From the NCBI RefSeq assembly GCF_014836445.1, contig NZ_JACSQV010000004.1, positions 1 through 64,000 of the forward strand: a stretch of 64,000 nt of DNA, read 5' to 3'. This document shows, in pieces, positions 11,199-21,000 of this stretch (position 1 is the first letter of the stretch; every line of letters begins with the position of its first letter). The position numbers and the translations under genes were made by a program. The notes under the pieces are model-generated. The model saw nothing but the letters and a program-made list of their open reading frames with translations. It made no database searches and was not told the origin of the DNA. The stretch comes from Cellulomonas avistercoris. Lineage in GTDB: Bacteria > Actinomycetota > Actinomycetes > Actinomycetales > Cellulomonadaceae.

Positions 11199-12767
11199 TC
11201 AGTACCGCCAGTGCTGCATGTCGCCCTGGTAGGTCGTGTGGATCCGGGGTGACAGGAGGGTCGACGGCTCGGCGTCGCGCGGTGGCAGGTCGCCCGGCAG
11301 CCGCGTCGTGGCGCCCAGCGACGTCGCGTCGTGGAACCGCAGGCCGTCGGGCAGGGGCGTGCGCGTGAGCAGCGACGACCCGTCTCCCGGCAGGCTGAGC
11401 GCGAAGCCCCACTCACCGAACGACGGGACGTTGACGCTCAGCGGCACGACCGTGCGTCCCGGGCCGCCCGCCTCGAGCGTCGCGACGACCTGCCAGAACG
11501 CGTGCGGCGTGAAGAAGGTCGACGTCGCCTGGGTCGCCAGCACGCCCCCGGGCCGCAGGTGGGCGGCGACCGCCGCGTAGAACTCGACCGAGTACAACTT
11601 GGCCACGCGCTCGTTCGACGGGTCCACCAGGTCGACGAGCACGGCGTCGAAGGTCGCGTCGGTCCCGCGCATCCAGCCGAACGCGTCGGCGTTGACCACG
11701 GTGACGCGCGGGTCGTCCAGCGACCCCTCGTTGAGGTCGCGGACCAGCCGGTTGTCGCGCGCGAGGTCCGTGACCGCGGGGTCGAGGTCCACCACGACGA
11801 CCTCCTGCACCGACGGGTAGCGCAGCACCTCGCGCGCGAGCAGCCCGTCACCCCCGCCGAGGACCGCCACCGACGCCGGTGCCGCGACCGACGTCAGCGT
11901 CGCGTGCGCGAGGGTCTCGTGGTACCTCGCCTCGTCGGCCGACGAGAACTGCAGCTGGTCGTCGAGGTAGAGCCGCACGTCGCCCTGGTAGTCCGTCACG
12001 ACGAGCTTCTGGTACCGGGACGTGGTCGCGGCGACCACCGGGTCCTCGTAGAGCCGCGTGCTCAGCGCCGCCTCGACACCCGACGACACCGCGAACACCG
12101 CGACCAGCGCGACCAGCGCCGACGACGTCGACCACGTCCACCGCGGGTGGTGGCCCATGCGGGCGAGCATGAACAGCGCGACGCCCACGTTGAGGACCGC
12201 GACGGCGAGCGCGGTGCGGACCAGGCCGAGGGTCGGCAGCAGCACGAACGGGAACAGCAGGGACGCCAGCAGCGCCCCGAGGTAGTCCAGCGCCAGCACC
12301 TTCGACAGCAGCCCGACCGACGAGTCGCGGCCGTGCTCCTTGAGCAGGGCCACCAGCAGCGGGATCTCGACGCCGATCCCGACGCCGATCGCCAGCGCGA
12401 GCAGGACGAACACCGGCCAGTACAGCGACGTCGACCCGTAGGCCCAGAAGAGCACGAGCACCGACGACCCGCCGACCAGGCCGAGCACCAGCTCGTTGCG
12501 GACGAACGCGATGCCCGACGGCCCCGGCAGCTGCGGCGCCAGGAGCGAGCCGAGCCCCATGCCGAACAGCGTGACGCCGGTGGCCACCGAGAACGCGACG
12601 ACCGAGTCGCCGACCAGGTAGGACGCCGCCGTGCCGAGGATGAGCTCGTAGACGATGCCGCCGACCGCGACGAGCAGCGCGGCGGCGAAGACCGTGGGCC
12701 GGTCCATCGTCCGCCCGCTCACCGGCGGCGGCGGGTCCGTCACCGGTGCCCGCTCCTCGAGGTCCAC
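11199..12767 (-). CDS. speE: Membrane-fused spermidine synthase (polyamine aminopropyltransferase)
   Basis: A 522-residue fusion. Six or seven membrane helices in residues about 25-235 are followed by a cytoplasmic aminopropyltransferase domain. That domain shows the Rossmann decarboxy-SAM site VAVLGGGDGLLAREVLRY, then VVVVDLDPAVTDLARDN, NADAFGWMRG and DLVDPSNERVAKLYS. It transfers aminopropyl from decarboxylated SAM to a diamine. The GTG start lies 10 bp after the DUF350 gene. The upstream operon partners include SpeD, which makes the required decarboxylated SAM, so the reaction assignment is well supported. The function of the membrane half is not known. Confidence 0.93.
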   Translation of the reverse strand: MDLEERAPVTDPPPPVSGRTMDRPTVFAAALLVAVGGIVYELILGTAASYLVGDSVVAFSVATGVTLFGMGLGSLLAPQLPGPSGIAFVRNELVLGLVGGSSVLVLFWAYGSTSLYWPVFVLLALAIGVGIGVEIPLLVALLKEHGRDSSVGLLSKVLALDYLGALLASLLFPFVLLPTLGLVRTALAVAVLNVGVALFMLARMGHHPRWTWSTSSALVALVAVFAVSSGVEAALSTRLYEDPVVAATTSRYQKLVVTDYQGDVRLYLDDQLQFSSADEARYHETLAHATLTSVAAPASVAVLGGGDGLLAREVLRYPSVQEVVVVDLDPAVTDLARDNRLVRDLNEGSLDDPRVTVVNADAFGWMRGTDATFDAVLVDLVDPSNERVAKLYSVEFYAAVAAHLRPGGVLATQATSTFFTPHAFWQVVATLEAGGPGRTVVPLSVNVPSFGEWGFALSLPGDGSSLLTRTPLPDGLRFHDATSLGATTRLPGDLPPRDAEPSTLLSPRIHTTYQGDMQHWRY

Positions 12768-12777
12768 GCGCGTCCCG

Positions 12778-12981
12778 TCAGGAGCCGATGACGCCCGCGA
12801 TGATGATGCCGATCGCCACCGCGACGCCCGCGATGAGGATGCCGAACGCGACGTTGTGCTCCTCGACCAGCTCGCGGTGCAGGTTCAGCCGGAAGACCTT
12901 GTTCACCACCACGATGGTCACGAGCAGCAGGACGATGCCGAGGACCGAGTAGAGGACGGTCGAGAGCAGATCGGTGATCAC
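12778..12981 (-). CDS. DUF350 small membrane protein
   Basis: A 67-residue protein with two hydrophobic helices (about 6-26 and 46-65) separated by a short polar loop (NLHRELVEEHNVA), matching DUF350. It lies between DUF4178 and the membrane spermidine synthase in a four-gene minus-strand operon, an arrangement I recall from other actinobacteria. Its role is unknown; a membrane partner of the aminopropyltransferase or a polyamine-related channel subunit are possibilities. Confidence 0.85.
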   Translation of the reverse strand: MITDLLSTVLYSVLGIVLLLVTIVVVNKVFRLNLHRELVEEHNVAFGILIAGVAVAIGIIIAGVIGS

Positions 12982-13027
12982 GCGTGGTTCTCCTTCGTCG
13001 TGGTGCGCCAGGGGTGTGCGGACGTGC

Positions 13028-13732
13028 TCACTTGCCCACGCCGCCGCTGCCGAACACGGACCGCCGCACGCAGTCCTGCTCGGTCGTGGTGCTGCCGTCG
13101 GCGGCGACCACGGTGCGCGGCGTGCAGGTCTCGGTCGTGGGGCCGCACGCCCCCGCGAGCCCGAGGACGGCCGTCACGAGCACGGCGGCCACCAGCGCCC
13201 CCGCGCCGCGGCGGGGTGCGACGCGGCGGCCGAAGTGGGCCTTCTGACCGGCGGCGTCCAGCACGGTGCCCAGGTAGACGTCGAGCACCCGGTCGTCGAA
13301 CCGCTCGACCGAGAGCACCACGCCGTCGCCCTTCAGCTCGGCGTACGCGACCTCCTGGCCCAGCTGCAGGTCGTAGGTGAAGCCGCCCGCGAGGTGCCGG
13401 ATCGTCCCAGCGCCGACCTCGCCGACGACGAGCCGGTGCTGCTGCCCGCCGAACGTCACGGCGACCTGTTGGCCCTCGCGCAGGTGCCGCGGGTCCAGGT
13501 CCTCGTGGACCTCCACGGGGCGGTACAGCGTCACCTGGTGGGTGTAGTGGTCGTACTCGACCCAGAAGTCCGTGTTCTCGTACCCGAGGAGCTCCCACTC
13601 CTCCCAGTAGTACGTCGTGCGGTCCTCGGGGTCCCACTCGCCGTACACGACGACGCCGTGCGGCAGGGAACGCCACGGCGGCCGGCCGACGAGGTGCTTG
13701 CCGAGCCGCATCCGCGCCCGGGGCCGGGTCAT
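13028..13732 (-). CDS. DUF4178 domain protein with C-terminal membrane segment
   Basis: A 234-residue protein. Residues about 15-165 form a DUF4178-type beta-rich domain, with WEEWELLGYENTDFWVEYD and LREGQQVAVTFGGQQHRLVVG-type strands (shortened). A hydrophobic helix at about 185-205 is followed by a short Cys-containing extracytoplasmic tail (ACGPTTETCTPRTV...DC). ATG 13732 overlaps the SpeD stop by 4 bases, so it is translationally coupled to polyamine synthesis. The function is unknown. Confidence 0.85.
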   Translation of the reverse strand: MTRPRARMRLGKHLVGRPPWRSLPHGVVVYGEWDPEDRTTYYWEEWELLGYENTDFWVEYDHYTHQVTLYRPVEVHEDLDPRHLREGQQVAVTFGGQQHRLVVGEVGAGTIRHLAGGFTYDLQLGQEVAYAELKGDGVVLSVERFDDRVLDVYLGTVLDAAGQKAHFGRRVAPRRGAGALVAAVLVTAVLGLAGACGPTTETCTPRTVVAADGSTTTEQDCVRRSVFGSGGVGK

Positions 13733-14073
13733 GCGTCGTCCATCATGCGGCCCACGACGTCGCCGCCCAGCGCGTCGGCGAGCGCGGCGCGCGTGCGCTC
13801 GACGAACCCGTCGGGCGGGCGGCGGCACGTCGTCAGGGTCACGTAGGCGGTCGCGTGCTCGGGCCACGTGTGGACCGCGACGTGGGACTCCGCGAGCAGG
13901 ATCGCCAGGCTCAGGCCCTGCGGCGTGAAGCGGTGGAGGGCCTCGGCGCCCACGGGGTGGAGCCCCGCGTCGGCGACGAGGTCGAGCAGCGCGGTGCGGA
14001 CGACGTCGGCGTCGTCGAGGGTCGCGGGACGTGCCGCGGCGACGTCGAACACGTACACGTGGTTGCGGTGCAC
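13729..14073 (-). CDS. speD: S-adenosylmethionine decarboxylase proenzyme
   Basis: A 114-residue bacterial short-form AdoMet decarboxylase. It self-cleaves before Ser63 in LLAESHVAVHTWPEHATAYV to create the pyruvoyl cofactor and then decarboxylates SAM for aminopropyl transfer. His/Cys support residues follow (TLTTCRRPPDGF). The start is GTG 14073. It is the first gene of the minus-strand polyamine operon SpeD-DUF4178-DUF350-SpeE and overlaps DUF4178 by 4 bases. About 136 bp of promoter region separates it from the peptidase gene upstream. Confidence 0.94.
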   Translation of the reverse strand: MHRNHVYVFDVAAARPATLDDADVVRTALLDLVADAGLHPVGAEALHRFTPQGLSLAILLAESHVAVHTWPEHATAYVTLTTCRRPPDGFVERTRAALADALGGDVVGRMMDDA

Positions 14074-14145
14074 GCGGCGTCGCGCCTCCCCCTCGTCGTG
14101 CGCCGTGGCGCCGTGCGGACAGGGGCGTCAAGGTACCCGAGGCCG

Positions 14146-14165
14146 CGGGAGCGTGGGGGCTCCCG
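14146..14165. terminator. Weak hairpin after the S51 peptidase gene
   Basis: A 7-bp inverted repeat (14146-14152 and 14159-14165) with a 6-base loop lies about 45 bp downstream of the minus-strand peptidase stop and upstream of speD. It is short and has no U-tract, so confidence is low. Confidence 0.35.
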
Positions 14166-14209
14166 GCGTGTCGCCGGCCAGGCTGCACACCCTGGGGTGC
14201 GGTGGTGCG

Positions 14210-14938
14210 TCAGGTCGCGAGGGTGCGCGTGGGCACCGGGGTCTCCTCGACGCCGTCGGCGGCCCGCCGGACGCGGAAGGCCTGCGCTCCCGGGGCCTCC
14301 GTGACGGCCTCGACCAGGACGCCGTCGCGCCACAGCAGCGCGACGCCGTCGTCGGCCGCGTAGCCGCCGGGCAGCTCGCCGGACGCCACCCACCGCAGGT
14401 ACGAGTCCCGCCGCCCCGGCTCCGAACGGTAGTGCGGGCACGCCGAGCCCGGCAGCAGGCCGAGCCCGTCGCGCAGCGGTGCGTAGGGGCCGAACGAGTC
14501 GGTGCTCGACGCCTCGTACCAGCAGTTCATGCCCGCCGAGATGCCCGCCAGCACCGTGCCGCCGCGCGCGGCCTGCGCCAGCAGCTCCGGCAGGCCGTGC
14601 AGGCGCCAGACCGCCAGCAGGTTCGCGGTGGACCCGCCGCCGACGTAGACGACGTCCTGCTCGAGCACGCGCTCGAGGCCGTCCAGCGGGATCGCCTCCT
14701 GCGGGCCGTTGCCGAACAGGGCGAGCACCGACGTGCGCGCGCGGCCCTCGAACGCGTCGAGGAACCGCTCGACGTACGACGCGGCGTCCCCGCTCGCGGT
14801 CCCGACGAAGCACACGCGCGGGGTGTCCGCGCCGGTCAGCTCGAGGACGAGCTCGTCGAGCGCGCCGGCGCCGGCGACCTCCGGCATCGAGAACCCGCCG
14901 CCGCCCATCGTCACGATCGTCCCCCTGCGCGCCACCAT
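14210..14938 (-). CDS. Peptidase E-like (S51 family) protein
   Basis: A 242-residue protein of the S51 class, which includes dipeptidase E and cyanophycinase. The nucleophile is Ser134 in VLAGISAGMNCW. The YVGGGSTANLLAVWR segment and CPHYRSE match family positions around the active site, and the N-terminal TIVTMGGGGFSM strand is typical. It probably cleaves aspartyl dipeptides or small peptides in the cytoplasm. It lies between the polyamine operon and the divergent HAD gene. An ATG start is used. Confidence 0.88.
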   Translation of the reverse strand: MVARRGTIVTMGGGGFSMPEVAGAGALDELVLELTGADTPRVCFVGTASGDAASYVERFLDAFEGRARTSVLALFGNGPQEAIPLDGLERVLEQDVVYVGGGSTANLLAVWRLHGLPELLAQAARGGTVLAGISAGMNCWYEASSTDSFGPYAPLRDGLGLLPGSACPHYRSEPGRRDSYLRWVASGELPGGYAADDGVALLWRDGVLVEAVTEAPGAQAFRVRRAADGVEETPVPTRTLAT

Positions 14939-15130
14939 GTCTCCGGACCGTAGGGCAGGCGGCGGGGTCGCGTCGCGCGCATTCGCCCCGGCGGTGGTGC
15001 GGGACCGGGTACCGTGGGCCGGTCGCGGGGCCCCTGTCCCGCCGCCACCGGCTCAGCCGCGCGTGATCCCGCGGCGGCCGCCCCGCGCGGGTCCACGTCC
15101 GGTGGGCGCCGCCCGCACCTCGGAGGATCG

Positions 15131-15883
15131 ATGACGTACGAGCTCGCGCTGTTCGACCTGGACGACACCCTCGCCCCGTCGAAGAGCAAGGTCCACCCCG
15201 AGATCGTCGACATGATCGTCGCGCTCACGCGCGTCGCGCAGGTCGGCATCATCTCCGGCGGCCGGTTCGAGCAGTTCGACGCCCAGCTCCTCTCGTCGAT
15301 CGACGACACCGCGGCCCTGTCGCGGCTGCACGTCCTGCCCACGTGCGGGACCCGCTACCTGGTGCACGACGGCGCCGCGTGGTCCGAGGTCTACAGCGAG
15401 CCGCTGACCGACGACGAGTCGGCGCGTGCCGCCGCCGCCGTCGAGAAGTCGGCGCGCGAGCTCGGGCTGTGGGAGGAGAGCACCTGGGGCGACCGCATCG
15501 AGCTGCGCGGCAGCCAGGTGACGTTCTCCGCGCTCGGCCAGGAGGCCCCCGTCGACGCGAAGGCCGCCTGGGACCCCGACGGCGCCAAGAAGGAGCGGCT
15601 GCGCGCGGCCGTCGCCGAGCAGCTCCCGGACCTCGAGGTCCGCTCCGGCGGCTCGACGTCGGTCGACATCACGCGCAAGGGCATCGACAAGGCGTACGGC
15701 GTCAACCGCCTGCTCGCGCGCCTGGGCCTGACGCCCGAGCAGGCCGTGTTCTTCGGCGACCGCCTCGACGAGGGCGGCAACGACTACCCGGTCATCTCGA
15801 CGGGCGTGCCCTGCGTCGCGGTCGCCGGCTGGGAGGACACGCCCGCCAAGGTCCGCGCGGCCCTCCCGGAGGCATTCGCCTGA
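15131..15883 (+). CDS. HAD-superfamily (class IIB) phosphatase/phosphomannomutase-like
   Basis: A 250-residue cytoplasmic HAD enzyme. Motif I is LFDLDDTLAPSKSK, motif II is in VGIISGGR, motif III is near KGIDKAYG and motif IV is FFGDRLDEGGNDYPV. The last motif and the overall length resemble eukaryotic-type phosphomannomutase, so a sugar-phosphate substrate is likely. Whether it acts as a mutase or a phosphatase cannot be decided by eye. ATG 15131 is preceded by GGAGG. A strong 17-bp hairpin lies just after the gene. Confidence 0.88.
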   Translation: MTYELALFDLDDTLAPSKSKVHPEIVDMIVALTRVAQVGIISGGRFEQFDAQLLSSIDDTAALSRLHVLPTCGTRYLVHDGAAWSEVYSEPLTDDESARAAAAVEKSARELGLWEESTWGDRIELRGSQVTFSALGQEAPVDAKAAWDPDGAKKERLRAAVAEQLPDLEVRSGGSTSVDITRKGIDKAYGVNRLLARLGLTPEQAVFFGDRLDEGGNDYPVISTGVPCVAVAGWEDTPAKVRAALPEAFA

Positions 15884-15893
15884 TCCGTCGCAC

Positions 15894-15938
15894 AGCGTGA
15901 GGGGTTGCCGTCGTCCTGCGGCGGCAACCCCTCACGCT
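15894..15938. terminator. Bidirectional hairpin terminator between convergent genes
   Basis: A perfect 17-bp inverted repeat (15894-15910 and 15922-15938) with an 11-base loop lies between the HAD gene stop and the convergent KTSC-like gene stop. Confidence 0.85.
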
Positions 15939-15948
15939 CTGCCTGCTG

Positions 15949-16215
15949 TCAGGCGGGGCCGGTGGTCGTCGGCTCGACCCAGCGCGGGGTTCCGCGGCGG
16001 CGCACGGCGTAGCGGTCCGCGACGTGCTCGAGCAGCGCGGCGGGCAGCCGGGAGCCGGCGGCCGTGACGAGGTGCGCGACGTCCACGGGGACGTCGCGGT
16101 ACTCGTACTCGGCCCAGGCCCCTGCCGAGATGGACGTGAGACGGACCGTCAGGATGCCGGACGCGGCGTCGTGGCGGGCGGTGCGGGGTCGAAGGGCGGG
16201 GGGCGTGCGGAGCAT
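15949..16215 (-). CDS. Small KTSC-like domain protein
   Basis: An 88-residue protein. From residue about 16 it reads like a KTSC domain: GILTVRLTSISAGAWAEYEY, then RDVPVDVAHLVTAAGSRL and a final DRYAVRR (compare the recalled family pattern of Y-Y-x-VP and a final helix before I-R-x-x-Y). The domain is often fused to RNA-related enzymes and its function is unclear. ATG 16215 has AAGGA directly against it, which is closer than ideal. It is convergent with the HAD gene across a shared terminator. Confidence 0.6.
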   Translation of the reverse strand: MLRTPPALRPRTARHDAASGILTVRLTSISAGAWAEYEYRDVPVDVAHLVTAAGSRLPAALLEHVADRYAVRRRGTPRWVEPTTTGPA

Positions 16216-16298
16216 TCCTTCACCATGAGCCGTCCGACGCCCTCGTCAGTGGTCAGGAGGTCCCACCCGCGGGCCGGATCGTGTGAGCCGGGGACCCG

Positions 16299-17849
16299 TC
16301 ACCCGGCCGAGCAGGGGACGCTGGTGCTCGCGGGGGGCGGGGTGCCGGTCGCGAGGAACCCGTAGACGGTTGTCCCACCGGCCGGCAGGGACCCGTTCCA
16401 CGACGCGTTCCCGAGCGTGACGGTCGAGCCCGACGTCGTCGCGACCACCGACCACGCCTGCGTGAGCGAGCCGCCGGGCGGGAGGGTGACGACCGTGCTC
16501 CAGCGGGAGATCGCCGCCGTCCCGGCCGTGACCTCGACCGCCGCCTGGTAGCCGCCGGGCCACGTGCCCCCGATGGTCAGGACCGCACGGCAGCCGCTCG
16601 GTGCCGGCGGCGTCGTGGACGTCGGTGACGGGGTCGGCGTGGGCGAGGGTGTGGGTGTGGGGCTGACGCTCGGGGTGGGCGACGCGGTGGGCGTGGGCGA
16701 TGCGGTCGGGGTGGCTGACGCGGTGGGCGTCGGCGATGCGGTGGGCGTGGGCCCCTGGCCGAGGTCGAGCGTCCCGAGGAAGTCCGTGAGCTGCGCGGCG
16801 ATCACGCGGTGGTCCGCGGCCGACGGGTGCCAGTCGCAGCCGCCGTAGTCGAGGCCCTCGTTGCCGTAGTACCAGTAGCGCACCCGGTCGTCGCCCGCGG
16901 CGTTGCGCTCGGCGACGACGCGCTGCGCCAGGTCCGGCAGGTCGGTGCCCGTGTGCACGTACGTGCCCGTGACCACGAGGTACGCGTCGTCGCCGTAGCG
17001 GTCGCGGAGCGTGTCGAGGAACCCGTGGTACGCCTCGACCCACGCCTCGCGCAGGGACGCCGTGGTCCACGGCTCGCCGCTGCCCACGGCCGTCGAGAAG
17101 TCGTTGATGCCCAGGCCGATGACGACGGCGTCGGGGTCCCACCCGGGCGCCGGGTCGCCGGTGGTCGACGCGTCCATGGGCAGCGCCCGGTCGTAGTGCG
17201 TCCGGAAGCTCGTGCCCGCGTCGCTGCCGCCGTAGTTGCGCACCATGCCGCGGCCCGAGAACGCGTTGACCTGGTAGTCCGCGCCCAGCGCGCGGGCCGC
17301 CAGCGCACCGAAGCTCAGGTCGGTGTTGGTGGTGCGGGTCAGCTGCGTCGACGTGCACTCGCGGGAGGTCGACGTGTTGCCGTACCCGACCGTGTAGGAG
17401 TCGCCGATCAGCTCGAGCTGCAGGTCGCGCGGCTCCGGCGCCGACAGGATCGTGCTGCCGGCCGCGGGCACGAAGCCGCCGAACGAGCCGACGGCCCAGG
17501 GCGCCTCGGACCTCTTGACGACCCGGACGGTGTGCTCGCCCGCGGCCAGCCCGTCGACCACGTGCGTCACCCGGCCCGGTGCGACGAGCGTGCGCACCGT
17601 GCGGCCGTCGATCGCCACGTCGTAGTCGTTCGTCGCGTCGTCGAGGACGATCCCGACGGCCGTCCCGCGGAACCGGCCCTCGAAGTAGACGCCGGGCCAG
17701 GCGTGCTGCCACGTGCCACCCGACTCGACCACGCGGCCCGCGGTGTGGACCGTGCCGTCGAGGTCGGCCGCGGACGCCGAGGCGGCCGGCAGCAGGGCGA
17801 CGCACGCGGCGAGCGCGGTGAGGGCGACGGTGGCACGCAGGGGGCGCAC
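16299..17849 (-). CDS. Secreted CE2-type acetylxylan esterase (SGNH) with CBM2
   Basis: A 516-residue secreted deacetylase for acetylated xylan oligomers. A signal peptide (about 1-28) is followed by a beta-sandwich domain and an SGNH hydrolase with Ser151 in ELIGDSYTVGYGN, GLGINDF and the Asp339/His341 pair in CDWHPS. This jelly-roll plus SGNH layout is characteristic of CE2. A long Pro/Thr/Ser linker leads to a C-terminal CBM2 (about 417-516) with terminal Cys residues. The start is GTG 17849. It is divergent from the RHS gene across about 240 bp, in which I recognised no clear operator. Confidence 0.9.
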   Translation of the reverse strand: MRPLRATVALTALAACVALLPAASASAADLDGTVHTAGRVVESGGTWQHAWPGVYFEGRFRGTAVGIVLDDATNDYDVAIDGRTVRTLVAPGRVTHVVDGLAAGEHTVRVVKRSEAPWAVGSFGGFVPAAGSTILSAPEPRDLQLELIGDSYTVGYGNTSTSRECTSTQLTRTTNTDLSFGALAARALGADYQVNAFSGRGMVRNYGGSDAGTSFRTHYDRALPMDASTTGDPAPGWDPDAVVIGLGINDFSTAVGSGEPWTTASLREAWVEAYHGFLDTLRDRYGDDAYLVVTGTYVHTGTDLPDLAQRVVAERNAAGDDRVRYWYYGNEGLDYGGCDWHPSAADHRVIAAQLTDFLGTLDLGQGPTPTASPTPTASATPTASPTPTASPTPSVSPTPTPSPTPTPSPTSTTPPAPSGCRAVLTIGGTWPGGYQAAVEVTAGTAAISRWSTVVTLPPGGSLTQAWSVVATTSGSTVTLGNASWNGSLPAGGTTVYGFLATGTPPPASTSVPCSAG

Positions 17850-18090
17850 GTGGGGTCCGTTTCGACGTGTGGAGGTCGGCGCCGGCGGCGACGGAACTCC
17901 TTGCTACCTCACCCGCTCGGCGGTCGCACGGGCCGAAGCGATTCGCCCCGGTCATCGTTCCGTTCACTCTCCCGGGGGAACCTCATGGTTTTCGCACAGG
18001 TTTCTGTCAGAACCGTCATCACGCCCATATCCCACCCGCTACGTTTTGGCCACCGGGCGCTGCGGCCCGCGCGCGACCAGGGGGCACAAC

Positions 18091-21000
18091 GTGGGTGGCA
18101 GACGTCTTCAGCATGCGTCGATGCAGGTCATCGGCCGACGGACCATCGTGGGCGTGGTGGCGACCGCGCTGCTCGTCACCCTCGGACTGGTGGCTCCGAC
18201 ACCGGAGGCACGGGCCGACGACGGCCGTCCGAGCGTCGAGGAGCTGCGTGACCGCGCCGAACGGCTCGCACCCGAACGTGACGACGCCACGAAGGCGCTG
18301 AAGACCCGCAACGTGCCCGCCGCGCTCAAGCCGGTGCTCGGCTCGATGCTCCTGTCGCGGGCGACGTCGCCCGCGTTCCCGCAGGCGTGGTCGGGCGTCG
18401 AGGCCGTCGCTCCCGAGGGTGCCGACACCGCCGAGCGGTCGGGCGACAGCGCCGGTTCGCCCGTCGTGCGCCTCGGCCGCGCGGACGGCCAGGACGCCGC
18501 CGCGGCTCCCGCGCAGGTCCCGGTCGAGGTGCTGAGCCGCAGCGCCGCCGAGGACGCCGGCGTCGACGGGTTGCTGCTGCGCCTGGGCGCCGCCCCGACG
18601 GCCGACGCGGCCGAGGTGACCGGTGCCTCCCTGCCGAGCGGCGAGGCCGCCACCACCCGGGGCGGGGTCGTGCGCGCGTCCTTCGCGTCGGTCACCGAGC
18701 CCCCGCCGGGTGGGAGCGCGTCCCCGTCGACGTCCGCCACGCCGTCCGCGCAGCCGACCACGACCTCGGCACCGACGATCCCGGCCGCCACGCCCGACGC
18801 GACCGCCGCGGCGACGCCCGCGCCGACGGTCACGCCGGACGCGACGCCTGCGCCGCCGACCGAGACCCCCGCGGCCCCGGCAGCCGAGGCCCCGCTCGAG
18901 GTCGAGGTCGACTACGCGGCGTTCGCGCAGGCCTACGGCGGCGCCTGGGCGTCGCGCCTGCGGCTCGTCACCCTGCCCGACTGCGCCCTGACCACCCCCG
19001 ACCGTGCCGAGTGCCGTGAGCAGACGCCGCTGGAGTCTCGCAACGACACCACCGCGCGCACGGTCACCGCGGTCGTGCCGACCGCCGCCGGCGTCATGGC
19101 GCTGTCCGCGGGCGCGGGCGGCAGCGCGGGCTCGTTCGGCGCGACGCCCCTGGCGCCGTCGTCGTCCTGGCAGGTCTCGGGCCAGACGGGCACGTTCAGC
19201 TGGTCGTACCCGCTGCGCGTCCCGCCGGCCGTCGGCGGCCCGGAGCCGGACCTGTCGCTCTCGTACTCCTCCAGCGCGGTGGACGGCAAGGTCGCCTCCA
19301 CCAACAACCAGTCGTCGTGGATCGGCGAGGGCTGGGACATGGCGACCGGGTTCGTCGAGCGCAAGTACGTCGCCTGCTCGCAGGACCGCGAGGGCGCCGC
19401 CAACAACGCGAACCGCGTGACGGGCGACCTGTGCTGGCAGTCGGACAACGCGACCCTCGCGCTCTCGGGTCACTCGAGCGAGCTCGTCAAGGACGCCGCG
19501 ACGGGCGTGTGGCGGCTCAAGGAGGACGACGGCACGCGCGTCGAGCGCCTCACGGGCGGCTTCAACGACGACAACGACAAGGAGTACTGGAAGGTCACGA
19601 CGACCGACGGCACGCAGTACTTCTTCGGGCGCGGGCAGCGCTCGGCGACCGACACCACCCCGACGAACTCGGCGTGGTCGGTCCCGGTCTACGGCAACCA
19701 CCCCGGCGACCCCTGCTACGCGGCGACGTTCGCGGCGTCCGCGTGCCAGCAGACGTGGCGCTGGAACCTCGAGTACATCGTCGACACGTCGGGCAACTCC
19801 CTGACGACGACGTACGCGAAGGAGACCAACAACTACGCACGCAACCTCGGCGAGGGCGTCTCGTCGTACGTCCGCGGCGGGTACCCGACGTCGATCGAGT
19901 ACGGCCAGCGGGCCGGCACCGAGGCGTCCACGCCGGCTCCCCAGCGCGTCGACTTCACGGTCGCCGAGCGGTGCCTGCCGACCTCGGGCGTCACGTGCGC
20001 CGAGTCCGTGCTCAGCGCGTCGACGGCCTCCTCGTGGCCGGACGTCCCGGCCGACCTCATCTGCACCTCCACGACGTCGTGCCCGTCGGTCACGTCGCCG
20101 TCCTTCTTCACGCGCAAGCGGCTGACGGGCGTCACCACCAAGGTGCGCACGGGCTCGACGTACCAGTCGGTCGACGTGTGGACGCTCGCGCACGCGTTCC
20201 CCGACCCCGGCGACTCGACGGACAAGGCGCTGTGGCTCGACCGGATCGGCCACCAGGGCGTCGTCGGCACCGCGATCACGCTGCCGGACGTGCGCTTCTA
20301 CGGCACGCAGATGGCCAACCGCGTCGACACCCTCGGTGACGCCGGACCGCCGATGAACCGGTACCGCATCAACGCGATCGACAGCGAGACGGGTTCGCGC
20401 GTCTCGGTGAACTACACGCCGCGCGACTGCACGACCTCGAGCCTGCCGGCGTCGCCGGAGTCCAACACGCGCCGGTGCTTCCCCGTGCGCTGGCAGCCCG
20501 TCGGTACCGGTGGGCCGATCGTCGAGTACTTCCACAAGTACCTCGTCGCCTCGATCGTCGAGAACCCGAACGACGACGGCAGCCTGTCGATCCAGACGGC
20601 GTACACGTACCACGGTGACGCCGCCTGGCGGTTCGACGACAACCCGCTGGTCCCGGTCGCGGAGCGGACGTGGAACGAGTTCCGCGGGTACGCCACGGTC
20701 GACGTGGTGACCGGTGCGCCGACGGGCCAGCGCTCGATGGCCCGCACGCGCTACTTCCGCGGCATGCACGGCGACAAGCTCGCGTCGGGCGGCACGCGCA
20801 GCGTGCTGATCGACGGCATCCCCGACGACGACCGGCTCAACGGGTTCGTCCGCGAGGAGGTCACGTACGACGGCGTCGGCGGCGCGGAGATCACCGGCAC
20901 GCTGAACACCCCGTGGGTGTCGGCGCCGACGGCGACCGGCGCCGACGGCCTGAAGGCGACGTTCATCGGCATCGGTGCGGTCGAGGAGCGCACGGCGGCC

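Noticed and set aside
11331..12791. Plus-strand frame of 486 codons across the spermidine synthase gene
   Set aside because: Low-complexity Arg/Gln/Asp/Val-rich shadow. The minus strand encodes membrane helices and the aminopropyltransferase motifs.
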